A DNA stretch of 64,000 bases. Origin: Sphingobium lignivorans (lineage in GTDB: Bacteria; Pseudomonadota; Alphaproteobacteria; Sphingomonadales; Sphingomonadaceae). Both the position numbers and the translations under genes were made by a program. Location of the stretch: positions 930,001-994,000 of the forward strand of contig NZ_JACHKA010000001.1 in the NCBI RefSeq assembly GCF_014203955.1. Reading direction: 5' to 3'. Below are positions 33,443 through 41,498 of this stretch, piece after piece. A model generated the notes under the pieces. That model did no database searches. It worked only from the letters and a program-made list of their open reading frames with translations, and was not told where the DNA came from. The number at the start of each line of letters is the position of its first letter. The first letter of the stretch is position 1.

Positions 33443-34287
33443 CTCCTGAAATCCGCGCGAAACTTGCCGCTTACGGCACTGAACTCACGCCCGGTATGAT
33501 GGGCGGGACGCAGGAAATCTACCGGGCGCTCCAGCCCGGCCTGCCCGCTGGTGCGAAACTGACCCGCGACCATCGCTACGGGCCGGACGAGCGCCATCGC
33601 CTCGACATCTTCACCAAGGACGGGCTCTCCGGCGCGCCGGTGCTGGTCTTCGTGCATGGCGGCGGGTTCGTCATGGGCGACAAGACCACCGAAGGCTCGC
33701 CTTTCTATGACAATATCGGCGGGTTCGCGGTGGACGAGGGCTATGTCGGTGTCACCATGACCTATCGCCTCGCGCCGGCCGTCCAATGGCCCGCGGGCGG
33801 CGAGGACGTGGCAGCCGCGGTGACCTGGCTGCGCGAGAATATCGCGCAGTTCGGCGGCGATCCCGAGCGCATCTTCGTGATGGGCCAGTCGGCCGGGGCC
33901 GTGCATGTCGCCGACTATGTCGCGCGCTTCTCCCCCACGATTGCGGGCGCGCTGCTCATTTCGGGCATTTACGATGTCGCGGCGGCGGAGCCCAACCAGT
34001 TCCAGAAGGCCTATTATGGCGAGGATCCCTTCGGCTGGGCGCCCGCCTCGACCGTCGCCGGCCTCGTCACCGCCAAGATCCCGGTCCTGATGACCGTATC
34101 CGAGTTCGATCCGGTCGATTTCCAGCTCCAGGCTGCCAGCTTCGCGGAGCGCTACGCGACGACGAACAAGGCCTTTCCCCGGCTGCACTGGCTGGCGGGC
34201 CACAATCATCTTTCACCCGTGCTCGAGATCGGCACGCCGGACAGCGATCTTGAACATCACATCATGAACTTCATCGCCACGGTCTGA
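33439..34287 (+). CDS. alpha/beta hydrolase (HSL-like)
   Basis: A 282-residue esterase-type enzyme with the oxyanion motif HGGGFVMGD (about residue 72), the nucleophile GQSAGAVH (Ser near 153), an acid in SEFDPVDF (about 217) and the terminal His in GHNHLSP (about 256). The fold is alpha/beta hydrolase of the HSL/carboxylesterase group. It is coupled to the alcohol dehydrogenase by a 4-bp overlap and is followed after 29 bp by the carotenoid-oxygenase gene. It likely frees an ester- or lactone-linked intermediate; the substrate is unknown. No signal peptide is present, so it is cytosolic. Confidence 0.88.
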   Translation: MTPEIRAKLAAYGTELTPGMMGGTQEIYRALQPGLPAGAKLTRDHRYGPDERHRLDIFTKDGLSGAPVLVFVHGGGFVMGDKTTEGSPFYDNIGGFAVDEGYVGVTMTYRLAPAVQWPAGGEDVAAAVTWLRENIAQFGGDPERIFVMGQSAGAVHVADYVARFSPTIAGALLISGIYDVAAAEPNQFQKAYYGEDPFGWAPASTVAGLVTAKIPVLMTVSEFDPVDFQLQAASFAERYATTNKAFPRLHWLAGHNHLSPVLEIGTPDSDLEHHIMNFIATV

Positions 34288-34316
34288 GGCGAGGAGCGTC
34301 TTCCAGGAGAATTGCC

Positions 34317-35768
34317 ATGGTCGAACCAATCCACTTTCCCGACATCGAACTCTATCGCGGCTGGGGCGAGCCGATGCGCGCCAATATCGAGATGCGCGGC
34401 CTCGAGCTCATTTCCGGCGCCATCCCCGACGGGCTGGAAGGCGCGCTCTATCGCTGCGGGGCGGACCGGCAATATCCCTCGGGCCGCACGGACGACATCT
34501 TCATCGACGGTGAAGGGCAGGTCCACATGCTGCGCTTCAAGGACAATCAGGTCGATTATGTCGTGAAGTGGGTGGAGACGGAGCGCTACAAGCGGCAGAA
34601 GGAAGCGCGCCGGGGCCTCTTCGGCGGCTATCGCAACCGCTACACGGTCGACGAGAGCGTCAAGGACGTGCATCTGGGCACTGCCAACACCACGGCGATG
34701 TTCCATGCCGGCCATCTCTACGCGCTGAAGGAGGACGATCTGCCTTATGAGATCGATCCCGAGACGCTGGAGACGATCGCGCGCGTCGATTTCGACGGGC
34801 AGGTGACGGCCGAAAGCCTCACCGCGCACCCGAAGGTCGATCCGATCACCAACGAGCTGCTCACTTTCTCCTATCAGGCGAAGGGCGACGCGACGACGGA
34901 CTTCTGCTTCTACGTGTTCGGCCCGAACCGCGAGAAAGTGACCGAGATCTGGTTCAACATGCCCTATGCGGCCTGCGTCCATGATTTCGCGATCACCAAG
35001 GACTGGGTGGTGGTGCCTTTCTTCCCGCTCATCACGGATCTCGACGTGGTGAAGCAGGGCGGCCCCTTCTATCAGTGGCACCCGGACCAGCCGGTGCATG
35101 TCGCGCTGGTGCCGCGCTATGGCAAGGCGGAGGACATCCGCTGGTTCAAGGGCCCCACGGGCAGCGCCGGCCACATGATGAACGCCTATCAGGACGGCAC
35201 GAAGATCCATCTCGACCTGTGCTATTATGAAGGCAATTGCTTCCCCTTCTTCACCACGCCGACCGGCGAGCGCACCAAGTTCGTGCCGCCCTTCCTGACG
35301 CGCATGACCTTCGATCTTGCGAGCAACGAGGATGGCTTCACTACGCAGCGGCTGCTGAACATCCCCTGCGAGATGCCGCGCACGGACGATCGCTATCAGG
35401 GTCGGCCCTATCGCTATGGCTTCGCCATCGCGCGCGGCAAGGATGCGAGCGGCATCGCCCGGGTCGATCATCAGACCGGCGCGGTGGACGTGTGGAATCC
35501 GGGCGAAGGTGACGGCGTGCAGGAGCCGCAGTTCGTGCCGCGCTCGCCCGACGCGCCGGAAGGCGATGGCTGGCTGCTCGTGCTCGTCTCGCGCGTGTCG
35601 AAGAACCGCAGCGATCTCGCCATCCTCGATGCGCAGAATCTCGCGGCAGGCCCGGTGGCGCTGCTCAAGCTGCCCGTGCGCGTGCGCTCCACCTTCCATG
35701 GCACCTGGGTGCCGGAAGAGACGCTGCAGAGCGGCCAGTATCGCATGAGCCTCAGCTCGGCGGCCTGA
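34317..35768 (+). CDS. carotenoid oxygenase family protein, lignostilbene-dioxygenase-like
   Basis: A 483-residue seven-bladed-propeller iron enzyme. The four iron-binding histidines are all present: His171 (LTAHPK), His222 (CVHDFA), His286 (AGHMMN) and His461 (STFHGT), with second-shell acids such as Glu in CEMPRTD. Bacterial members cleave a double bond: lignostilbene dioxygenases split stilbenes into two aldehydes, others split carotenoids. No carotenoid genes lie nearby, but aldehyde and aryl-alcohol dehydrogenases share the operon, favouring the stilbene reading. AGGAGAATTGCC precedes the ATG. It is the last gene of the operon and is followed by two hairpins. Confidence 0.9.
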   Translation: MVEPIHFPDIELYRGWGEPMRANIEMRGLELISGAIPDGLEGALYRCGADRQYPSGRTDDIFIDGEGQVHMLRFKDNQVDYVVKWVETERYKRQKEARRGLFGGYRNRYTVDESVKDVHLGTANTTAMFHAGHLYALKEDDLPYEIDPETLETIARVDFDGQVTAESLTAHPKVDPITNELLTFSYQAKGDATTDFCFYVFGPNREKVTEIWFNMPYAACVHDFAITKDWVVVPFFPLITDLDVVKQGGPFYQWHPDQPVHVALVPRYGKAEDIRWFKGPTGSAGHMMNAYQDGTKIHLDLCYYEGNCFPFFTTPTGERTKFVPPFLTRMTFDLASNEDGFTTQRLLNIPCEMPRTDDRYQGRPYRYGFAIARGKDASGIARVDHQTGAVDVWNPGEGDGVQEPQFVPRSPDAPEGDGWLLVLVSRVSKNRSDLAILDAQNLAAGPVALLKLPVRVRSTFHGTWVPEETLQSGQYRMSLSSAA

Positions 35769-35776
35769 TCCCGGCT

Positions 35777-35850
35777 TCCCCGCGCGCCTCGGGGCGCGGG
35801 GAGCAGCCTTCATCCGCAACAGGCGGGGCGTCGTTCCGGCGCCCCGCTTT
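35777..35850 (+). terminator. double hairpin terminator after the CCD operon
   Basis: Hairpin 1: TCCCCGCGC / GCGCGGGGA (35777-35785 and 35794-35802). Hairpin 2: GCGGGGCG / CGCCCCGC (35823-35830 and 35840-35847) followed by TTTGCGTTT. The second has the look of a weak rho-independent terminator. Confidence 0.65.
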
Positions 35851-35970
35851 GCGTTTGGGCGCGCTCTGGCTTTCCGGGGCAGCAGGCGACGCCCCCGACC
35901 TGCCCGCCGCTTTCAGCCCGGAGGCGTGGACACATTCGGCGGCTCTGCAACGAAGTCACTCATTTTCCTC

Positions 35971-36131
35971 GTCATTCCCGCGCACGCGGGAATCCAGTGG
36001 CCCGTCCGCCATGGAACGCTCCCTCGACCCTCATCCCCGCGTCCCAAGCGAACCGGGACTGGGAAGACCTTCCCGTTAGCCATGGTTTTGCGTCGCGAGG
36101 GTGACTGGATTCCCGCGTGCGCGGGAATGAC
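35971..36131 (+). mobile_element. 161-bp deleted derivative of the GIY-YIG inverted-repeat unit (IR2)
   Basis: Perfect 28-base inverted arms at 35971-35998 and 36104-36131 (GTCATTCCCGCG...). Inside, an ATG begins exactly 12 bases after the left arm, and a stop codon overlaps the right arm by one base, the same geometry as in the full unit at 39082-39460. Between them most of the nuclease gene is missing. It is therefore a non-autonomous-looking, MITE-like copy. It lies in the 451-bp gap between the CCD operon and an NTF2 gene; the rest of that gap (36132-36219) shows nothing else. Confidence 0.85.
36011..36104 (+). pseudogene. remnant of a GIY-YIG nuclease gene
   Basis: The last 19 codons before the TGA at 36102-36104 read QANRDWEDLPVSHGFASRG, against QANPNWDDLAVGLGFASLG at the end of the intact gene near 39.1 kb. 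That is 12 of 19 residues and, by my count, 46 of 57 bases. The start ATG (36011) keeps the 12-base spacing to the arm, but it is in a different frame from the C-terminal remnant and the whole nuclease core is absent. The intact relative lies on the other strand. Confidence 0.8.
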
Positions 36132-36219
36132 GAGCAGCGGGAGGGCCGATGCGCTCCCCCGACAATTCAGCCATGGCTCTGGCTATCAGCGCACGCCCTT
36201 CCGCCGCGCGGATTGCGCG

Positions 36220-36603
36220 TCACTCGATCCGGCGAAAGCGGGCCGAGCGGATGCGGGTGAACCGGCCGTCCGCGATGTCGTAGAAAGCGAAATTGATGCT
36301 TTGCCGCCGCGCGCCCTTGGTGAGCGGGCCGGTGGGGAAATCCGGCCAGTCCTCCCGGGCGACCAGTGTCGTGCGGATCTCGGCGGCGGCCATCGTCTCG
36401 CTGCCCACGAAGCTCAGCAGGTCCACCGTTTCGTCCAGTCGCGCGCGCACCCCGCGATAGAAGTCCAGCACCGCGGCGCGTCCGGTCAGCGTCGCGGCCT
36501 GCCCGAAGAACTGGACGTCATCGGCATAATAAGCGCCAAACCCCTCGAAATCGCCGCGATTGAACGCGGCCAGATAGGCCTCGAACCAGGCGCGTGCGTC
36601 CAT
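36220..36603 (-). CDS. NTF2/SnoaL-like protein (paralog C)
   Basis: A 127-residue member of the local NTF2 set: YLAAFNRGDFEGFGAYYADDVQFF, GRAAVLDFYRGVRARLDETV, REDWPDFPTGPLTKGAR and FAFYDIADGRFTRIRSARFRRI. It lies only 3 bp after the stop of the MFS transporter gene on the same strand, so the two are co-transcribed. That links this fold to uptake of a substrate. Catalytic or binding role unknown. Confidence 0.84.
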   Translation of the reverse strand: MDARAWFEAYLAAFNRGDFEGFGAYYADDVQFFGQAATLTGRAAVLDFYRGVRARLDETVDLLSFVGSETMAAAEIRTTLVAREDWPDFPTGPLTKGARRQSINFAFYDIADGRFTRIRSARFRRIE

Positions 36604-36606
36604 GGA

Positions 36607-37959
36607 TCAGGCCTGCGCCGGCTGCCCGTCCGAGAAGCGCCGGCCGCGCATGACGAGGCCGAGCAGCAGCATGAGCAGCGCCACGCAGATCGGCAGCGTC
36701 GCGGCGAAGGTCATGGTGAGCTGCAGCGAATAATGCTGTGCCAGCGCGAAGGCGCCACCCAGCGGCGCGAGGATGCCGCCGATGCGCCCGGCGCCGCCCG
36801 CCCAGCCGAGCGCCGTGCTGCGCATCCGCGGCGGGTAGACCTGCGCGATCATGGTGTTGATGCCGCCCTGTCCGCCGGTCTGGAAGAAGCTCCAGGCGAG
36901 CGCCACGACAATGAACAGGCCGCTGTGGAAGGGCACCCAGGAGAGCGAGATCAGCGCGCCCGCGAGCATGAAATAGAAGAAGGCGAGCAGCATCGTGGCG
37001 GGCAGGCGGTCCATCAGCCAGCCGATGCAGAGCGTGCCGACCACCCCGCCCATATAGGCGATGAGGGCGACTTTCGCGAATTCCTGGATGGGGACGCCCG
37101 CCATCTCCTGAAAGAAAGTGGGCAGCCAGGCGGACATGAGGGCGGTGTTCGTCATGCTGATCGCGCAGGCGAGCCAGATGACCGTGGTCATCGCGAGGCG
37201 GCCTTCGGAGAAGACGTCGCTCAGCCGGGCCTTGCGGCCGGACGTCTCGCCGCCCTCGATCACGAACAGTTCGTCGCCGCGCAGCTCGACCGAGGGGTCG
37301 ATGCGCCGCAGCGTCTTGGCGATGCTGCGGTCCGAGGGATTGCGCTCGGCGCGGAACTTGAGTGATTCCGGCACGAAGAGGATCAGCAGCGGCACGCAGA
37401 TGAGCGGGACGAGCCCGCCGATCCAGAAGGCGCTTTGCCAGCCGAAATCGTCCAGCAGCCATGCCGCGACCACGCCGCTCGAGGCGCTGCCCATCGAATA
37501 GCCGGCAAGGGCGACTGCGATGAAGGTGGAGCGCCGGCGCTTGGGCGTGATTTCCGAGATCATGGCCATGGACATGCCGAGGCCCGCCGCCATGAAGATG
37601 CCGCCGATGCCGCGCAGGATGGCGAGCTGCGTCAGCGTCTGCGCGTAGACGCTCAGCAGGGTGATGATGCCGAAGGTCAGGCACGTGAAGATCAGCATCG
37701 CGCGGCGCCCGAAGCGGTCGGCCAGCGGCGAGATGGTGAAGGCGCCGACGGCAAGGCCGATCTGCTGATAGACGAACAGCGGCGCCATGGCTTCCGAAGG
37801 TTCGCCGAAACCGGCGGCAATGGCCGGCGCGATCTTGCCGATCATGAAGATGTCGTAGCCGTCGATGAAGCAGACGAGGATGCACACGAACAGCGCCATC
37901 GCCTGCGTCGCGCCGATGCGCGAGCGATCGATGAAGGCTTCGACGTCGAATCTGGTCAT
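36607..37959 (-). CDS. MFS transporter, aromatic acid:H+ symporter type
   Basis: A 450-residue permease with twelve hydrophobic segments. DGYDIFMIG in helix 1 contains the Asp pair typical of the AAHS family (PcaK, VanK, BenK). The loop 2-3 motif is SPLADRFGRRAML, and helix 5 follows RRRSTFIAVALAGYSMG. It should import an aromatic or related acid across the inner membrane. The start is chosen at ATG 37959 (MTRFDVEAF), where family similarity begins; ATG 37974 and a longer frame to 38016 are possible, none with a strong ribosome site. It is followed by NTF2 paralog C. A degenerate copy of the MarR-type operator lies 67 bp upstream. Confidence 0.88.
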   Translation of the reverse strand: MTRFDVEAFIDRSRIGATQAMALFVCILVCFIDGYDIFMIGKIAPAIAAGFGEPSEAMAPLFVYQQIGLAVGAFTISPLADRFGRRAMLIFTCLTFGIITLLSVYAQTLTQLAILRGIGGIFMAAGLGMSMAMISEITPKRRRSTFIAVALAGYSMGSASSGVVAAWLLDDFGWQSAFWIGGLVPLICVPLLILFVPESLKFRAERNPSDRSIAKTLRRIDPSVELRGDELFVIEGGETSGRKARLSDVFSEGRLAMTTVIWLACAISMTNTALMSAWLPTFFQEMAGVPIQEFAKVALIAYMGGVVGTLCIGWLMDRLPATMLLAFFYFMLAGALISLSWVPFHSGLFIVVALAWSFFQTGGQGGINTMIAQVYPPRMRSTALGWAGGAGRIGGILAPLGGAFALAQHYSLQLTMTFAATLPICVALLMLLLGLVMRGRRFSDGQPAQA

Positions 37960-38025
37960 GAGGGCATCCCGCATTGGCGCCCGGTTCTGCCGGGGCTGTT
38001 GTCCGGCCCCCTTCAATCACGGAGT

Positions 38026-38041
38026 TGGTGGGGAATCAACA
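38026..38041. promoter_or_regulatory. candidate MarR operator, site C (degenerate)
   Basis: Read on the minus strand, TGTTGA-TTCC-CCACCA keeps one perfect half-site and TTC in the centre, and 4 of 6 bases of the second half, of the palindrome at 29115. It lies upstream of the MFS-NTF2 operon. Confidence 0.35.
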
Positions 38042-38091
38042 AGGAATGGCCGAACCGCCGTCTTCCGCCGGCCCTGCCGCCGCCGGCTCGC

Positions 38092-38817
38092 TCATCCGGC
38101 GACGGTCCAGCCAAGGCGAGGGCGATGGCGCAGCGCGCCGCCAATCATCCCGAAGCCGATCAGAAGCAGCAGCCAGGCCGCAGGCTCGGGGACGGGTGAA
38201 AGCGCGGGACTGGCCCGGCCGAGCGTCAGATTATCGATCGTAGGCCACATGTCGTAATTGCTTGGATCGGCATTACGGAAAGTGAGGAAGGGAAAGTTGC
38301 CGTCGGTATTGCCCCATATGAATCCAATAAACTGCGATCCGTTTTCGCTTTCCAGATAGAAGGTCTGGGTTTCTCCGGGGCTTTGACCTGGCTGAGGATT
38401 GTCGCGAAGGGTGTAGGCTGTGACGGCGATACTGACCCTGGGAAGGCCTGCACCGGCTGCGTCGGTGTTGAAAAAGTCGGCACCGACGGCGCTGACCCCG
38501 CCCGTGAAATCGGACAGAACAATGTCTCCGACATTTCCAAAATCGGAAAGTGCGCCGTTGCTGCCAACGCCCGCCCGGTAAAGAGTATCGAATTCTGCAG
38601 GCCAGGCTCGGTAAGAGAAATCTCCTGCGGTGCGGACAAGTTCGGTGGGGGAATCGTCAGTGTTCAGATCGTCAAAGTCGTCGACTGCGACATGGTCGAT
38701 CGCGGCGAGAAACGCATCGCGCGAGGTGTAAACAGTCAGGCCCTGGCTGGCTGAGGCTGACGTGGCGACGATGAATGCAAGCAGAGCCGCTGCGGCGACG
38801 GGCAGATAAGGCTTCAT
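38092..38817 (-). CDS. PEP-CTERM sorted exported protein (2)
   Basis: A 241-residue exported protein: signal peptide (YLPVAAAALLAFIVATSASA), then FDDLNTDDSPTELV and a beta-rich body (GVSAVGADFFNTDAAG, IGFIWGNTDGNFPFLTF), and the tail VPEPAAWLLLLIGFGMIGGALRHRPR. The body resembles other PEP-CTERM proteins of the FDDL-SP type found in sphingomonads. I chose ATG 38817 because GAGGA lies 6 bases upstream; the frame extends to a TTG at 38829 that overlaps this ribosome site. Lower GC and different codon use in 38250-38700 hint at separate history from its neighbours. It stands alone. Confidence 0.85.
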   Translation of the reverse strand: MKPYLPVAAAALLAFIVATSASASQGLTVYTSRDAFLAAIDHVAVDDFDDLNTDDSPTELVRTAGDFSYRAWPAEFDTLYRAGVGSNGALSDFGNVGDIVLSDFTGGVSAVGADFFNTDAAGAGLPRVSIAVTAYTLRDNPQPGQSPGETQTFYLESENGSQFIGFIWGNTDGNFPFLTFRNADPSNYDMWPTIDNLTLGRASPALSPVPEPAAWLLLLIGFGMIGGALRHRPRLGWTVAG

Positions 38818-39081
38818 GTTCTTCCTCAACGCTTTGTTTCGGTCGAGGCTAATGTATGGGCGCTGGCCGATGCGAGAGACTTAACCTTATCTGTTCATCA
38901 TCTCTCATACCGTTTTGGCACGGTACGGCTATCGGCGGCGGCCCGCTGATCCGGCAGCGCTCTGCCTTCCGGCCCGCGCGGTGCGAATAAATTCGGCGTC
39001 AGGCGAATGTCCGCTTTGCGCAGGCCGTGACGGACGTTTGACGACAAGTTGTGGGGAGTGGAAACAGCGCTCCTATTTCCC

Positions 39082-39460
39082 GTCATTCCCGCGCATGCGG
39101 GAATCCAGTCACCCGAGCGACGCGAAGCCAAGGCCGACGGCAAGGTCGTCCCAGTTCGGGTTCGCTTGCTCGATCAAGTCGAGCTTCCAGGCCCGGCGCC
39201 ACTTCTTCATCTGCTTTTCGCGCAAGATCGCGTGCTCCATCGTCGCATGTTGCTCGAACCATACCAGCAGCTTGACCCCATGGTCCGCCGTGAACCCGCC
39301 GAATGTTCCCGCGCGATGCTGGGCAATGCGCTGCATCAGATTGGATGTCACGCCCAGATAGAGCGTTCCGTTGCGGCGCGAGGCGAGCAGGCAGACATAA
39401 GGGTCGCGGCAGTGCTTCATCGCAGCGTCGCTACTGGATTCCCGCATTCGCGGGAATGAC
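39082..39460 (-). mobile_element. 379-bp inverted-repeat unit carrying a GIY-YIG nuclease gene (IR2)
   Basis: Arms of 28 bases at 39082-39109 and 39433-39460 are complementary at 27 of 28 positions and begin GTCATTCCCGCG. The nuclease gene fills the whole interior: its ATG (39420) lies 12 bases inside one arm, and its TGA (39111-39109) overlaps the other by one base. The same arms and spacing recur in the deleted copy at 35971-36131. No target-site duplication could be identified by eye. Confidence 0.8.
39109..39420 (-). CDS. GIY-YIG nuclease family protein inside an inverted-repeat unit
   Basis: A 103-residue stand-alone GIY-YIG domain of the YhbQ/UPF0213 type: DPYVCLLAS (YVC in the GIY place), TLYLGVTSNLMQRIAQHRAG with YLG and the catalytic-type Arg, HGVKLLVWFEQ, and the metal-binding Glu in ILREKQMKKW. 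Start at ATG 39420 (MKHCRD) fits the family N-terminus; the longer frame to 39447 would run into the repeat arm. The gene is bounded on both sides by the 28-base arms, so it may be the mobility function of the unit. That is inference. Confidence 0.8.
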   Translation of the reverse strand: MKHCRDPYVCLLASRRNGTLYLGVTSNLMQRIAQHRAGTFGGFTADHGVKLLVWFEQHATMEHAILREKQMKKWRRAWKLDLIEQANPNWDDLAVGLGFASLG

Positions 39461-39488
39461 GGCAGGATGAAGAAATGGCTTCGCCCCC

Positions 39489-41114
39489 CTAGCTCCCCGC
39501 CAGCCCATGATCCTGCCGGATCATGTCGGCGGCCTTCTCGCCGATCATGATGCAGGCGGCATTGGTGTTGCCGCCCACGATGCGCGGCATGATCGCGGCG
39601 TCGGCCACGCGCAGGCCCGCGATGCCGTGGACGCGCAGGCGGGCGTCCACCACGGCCATGTCGTCCTGCCCCATGGCGCAGGTGCCCACGGGATGGAGCG
39701 CGGTGTTGATGGCGTTGCGCACCCAGGCGTCGATCTCGTCGGGCGTCTGCACGTCCGGCCCCGGCATCACTTCGCCGGTCAGCACCTCGCTGAGCGGCGC
39801 GGTCGCGAACAGCTCGCGCAGCTGCGGGATGAGGCGGCGGAAGAAGGCGCGGTCATTCTCGGTCGAGAGGACATTGGAGAGGATGCGCGGCTTGTCGGTC
39901 GGGTCGGCCGAGCGCAGCTTCACCCAGCCGCGCCCTTCCGGCCGCAGCAGCACGCTTGCCATGGCGCAGACGTCCGCCTTGGGCTTGCGCCAGCCGGGGA
40001 ACCACAATTGCGCGCCGATCATCGTCGGCTGGAAGAGGCATTGCGCGTCGGGTCGTTCCAGTTCCGGCCTTGTCTTGAGGAAGCCGTTGGCCGTCACCGG
40101 CATGTCGGAAATGAGGCCGCCGCGCGTGAGCAGCCATTGCAGCCCGGCGATCCCGGCGCGATCGAGCCGCAGCTTGTTCGTCAGCGTCACGTCGCGGCGG
40201 GCGGAAACCACCATCGCCACCGAGGGATGGTCCTGCAGGTTGCGGCCGACGCCCGGAAGATGATGCACCATGTCGATGCCGTGGGCGGCGAGTTCGTCCG
40301 CCGCGCCGATGCCCGAGAGCATGAGGACCTGCGGCGAATTATAGGCGCCGCCGGAGAGGATGATTTCCTGCCGGGCGGCGACGCGCTGCGTCCGCCCCTC
40401 GCGGTCGACATAATGGACGGCGACGGCGCGGCCCTTTTCCAGCTCGATCCGCGTCACCAGCGCGCCGGTCTCCACCGTGAGATTGGGGCGGGACATGGCG
40501 GGGATGAGGAAGCGCGCCGCCGTGCTGCCGCGCTGCCCTTCATGGATGCACAGGCCCGGCGGGCCCCAGCCTTCCTGCTCGGCGCGGTGGAAAGTGTCGC
40601 GCTCGGCATAGCCGCGGGCCTTGGCGGCGGCGATGAAGCGGCGATACAGCTCGTTGTCCTTGGGCTGCACCTTGATGCTGAGCGGGCCGCCCTTGCCGTG
40701 CCAGTGGTCGGCCTCGCCCCAGTGGTTCTCCGACTTGCGGAAATAGGGCAGCACGTCGTCATAGCTCCAGCCCTCGTTGCCGAGCTGGCGCCACTCGTCA
40801 TAGTCGCGCGCATGGCCGCGTGCGTAGAGCATGCCGTTGATCATCGATGAGCCGCCCAGCGCCTTGCCGCGCGGCTGGCGGATCTGCCGGTCGTTGGCGA
40901 AGGGCTCGGGCTCGCCCATGTAGCTCCAGTTGAACTTCGGGTCCGCCATCACGAAGGGGAAGAGGATGGGCATGGCGAGCCGCATCGATCGCTCGCGCTT
41001 GCCGGCCTCCAGCACCAGCACGCTGGCGTCCGGGTCCTCGGAGAGGCGCGCGGCGATCACCGCGCCGGAAGAGCCGGAGCCGATGACGATGAAATCGGGC
41101 GTTTTGCTGGCCAA
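39489..41114 (-). CDS. GMC family oxidoreductase (1)
   Basis: A 541-residue FAD enzyme. FAD-binding IGSGSSGAVIAARLSE is at residues 11-26, LEAGKRERS follows, the GMC signature GKALGGSSMINGMLYARG is near 84-101, SGGAYNSPQVLMLSGIG (signature 2) is near 255, and HPVGTCAMG carries the catalytic His near 486. The family oxidises alcohols to aldehydes or ketones. In Sphingobium SYK-6 GMC enzymes oxidise the side-chain alcohols of phenylcoumaran dimers, an analogy only. Start codon is TTG at 41114 with AAGGA about 10 bases upstream, just after the NTF2 stop. Third gene of the GMC-NTF2-GMC operon. Confidence 0.9.
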   Translation of the reverse strand: MASKTPDFIVIGSGSSGAVIAARLSEDPDASVLVLEAGKRERSMRLAMPILFPFVMADPKFNWSYMGEPEPFANDRQIRQPRGKALGGSSMINGMLYARGHARDYDEWRQLGNEGWSYDDVLPYFRKSENHWGEADHWHGKGGPLSIKVQPKDNELYRRFIAAAKARGYAERDTFHRAEQEGWGPPGLCIHEGQRGSTAARFLIPAMSRPNLTVETGALVTRIELEKGRAVAVHYVDREGRTQRVAARQEIILSGGAYNSPQVLMLSGIGAADELAAHGIDMVHHLPGVGRNLQDHPSVAMVVSARRDVTLTNKLRLDRAGIAGLQWLLTRGGLISDMPVTANGFLKTRPELERPDAQCLFQPTMIGAQLWFPGWRKPKADVCAMASVLLRPEGRGWVKLRSADPTDKPRILSNVLSTENDRAFFRRLIPQLRELFATAPLSEVLTGEVMPGPDVQTPDEIDAWVRNAINTALHPVGTCAMGQDDMAVVDARLRVHGIAGLRVADAAIMPRIVGGNTNAACIMIGEKAADMIRQDHGLAGS

Positions 41115-41117
41115 GAC

Positions 41118-41498
41118 TCAGAGTTCCTTGAAGCGGGCGGACTTGATGTGCGTGAACTTTCCGTCGCGGATGCGATAGAGGATGATGCTCTCGATCTCGC
41201 GCACGTCGCCTTTCTTCGTGGGCCACATGTCGAAGTCCGGCCAGTCCTCGATCGTCTCGAAGCGGGTGTGGACGTGCAGGCAGGCGCCGTCCGGCGCGAG
41301 CACGAGGTCGAGGATGGTCAGCGTCTCGGCGAAATGCGCCTTGATGCCGCGATAGAAGTCCGCGATCGCCTCGCGGCCCACGATATGCTTGCGCTCGCCG
41401 AGCTGGAAATCGACGTCATCGGCGTAGAAGCTGGAAAAGCCCTCGAAGTCGTTGGCATTGAAGGCGCCGATGTAGCGCTCGAAATCCTCTCTCGTCAC
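41118..41498 (-). CDS. NTF2/SnoaL-like protein (paralog B)
   Basis: A 126-residue NTF2-fold protein sharing the local framework: YIGAFNANDFEGFSSFYADDVDF, IVGREAIADFYRGIKAHFAETL, EDWPDFDMWPTKKG and YRIRDGKFTHIKSARFKEL. It is sandwiched between two GMC genes. It starts with GTG at 41498, whose GTGA overlaps the stop of GMC (2), and its own stop is 3 bp before the TTG of GMC (1). Tight coupling suggests that it acts on, or hands over, the GMC substrate or product. Confidence 0.85.
   Translation of the reverse strand: MTREDFERYIGAFNANDFEGFSSFYADDVDFQLGERKHIVGREAIADFYRGIKAHFAETLTILDLVLAPDGACLHVHTRFETIEDWPDFDMWPTKKGDVREIESIILYRIRDGKFTHIKSARFKEL

Noticed and set aside
38911..38930. TTTTGGCACGGTACGGC as a sigma-54 promoter for the second PEP-CTERM gene
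   Set aside because: It points away from that gene (plus strand) and no gene follows it at a suitable distance.
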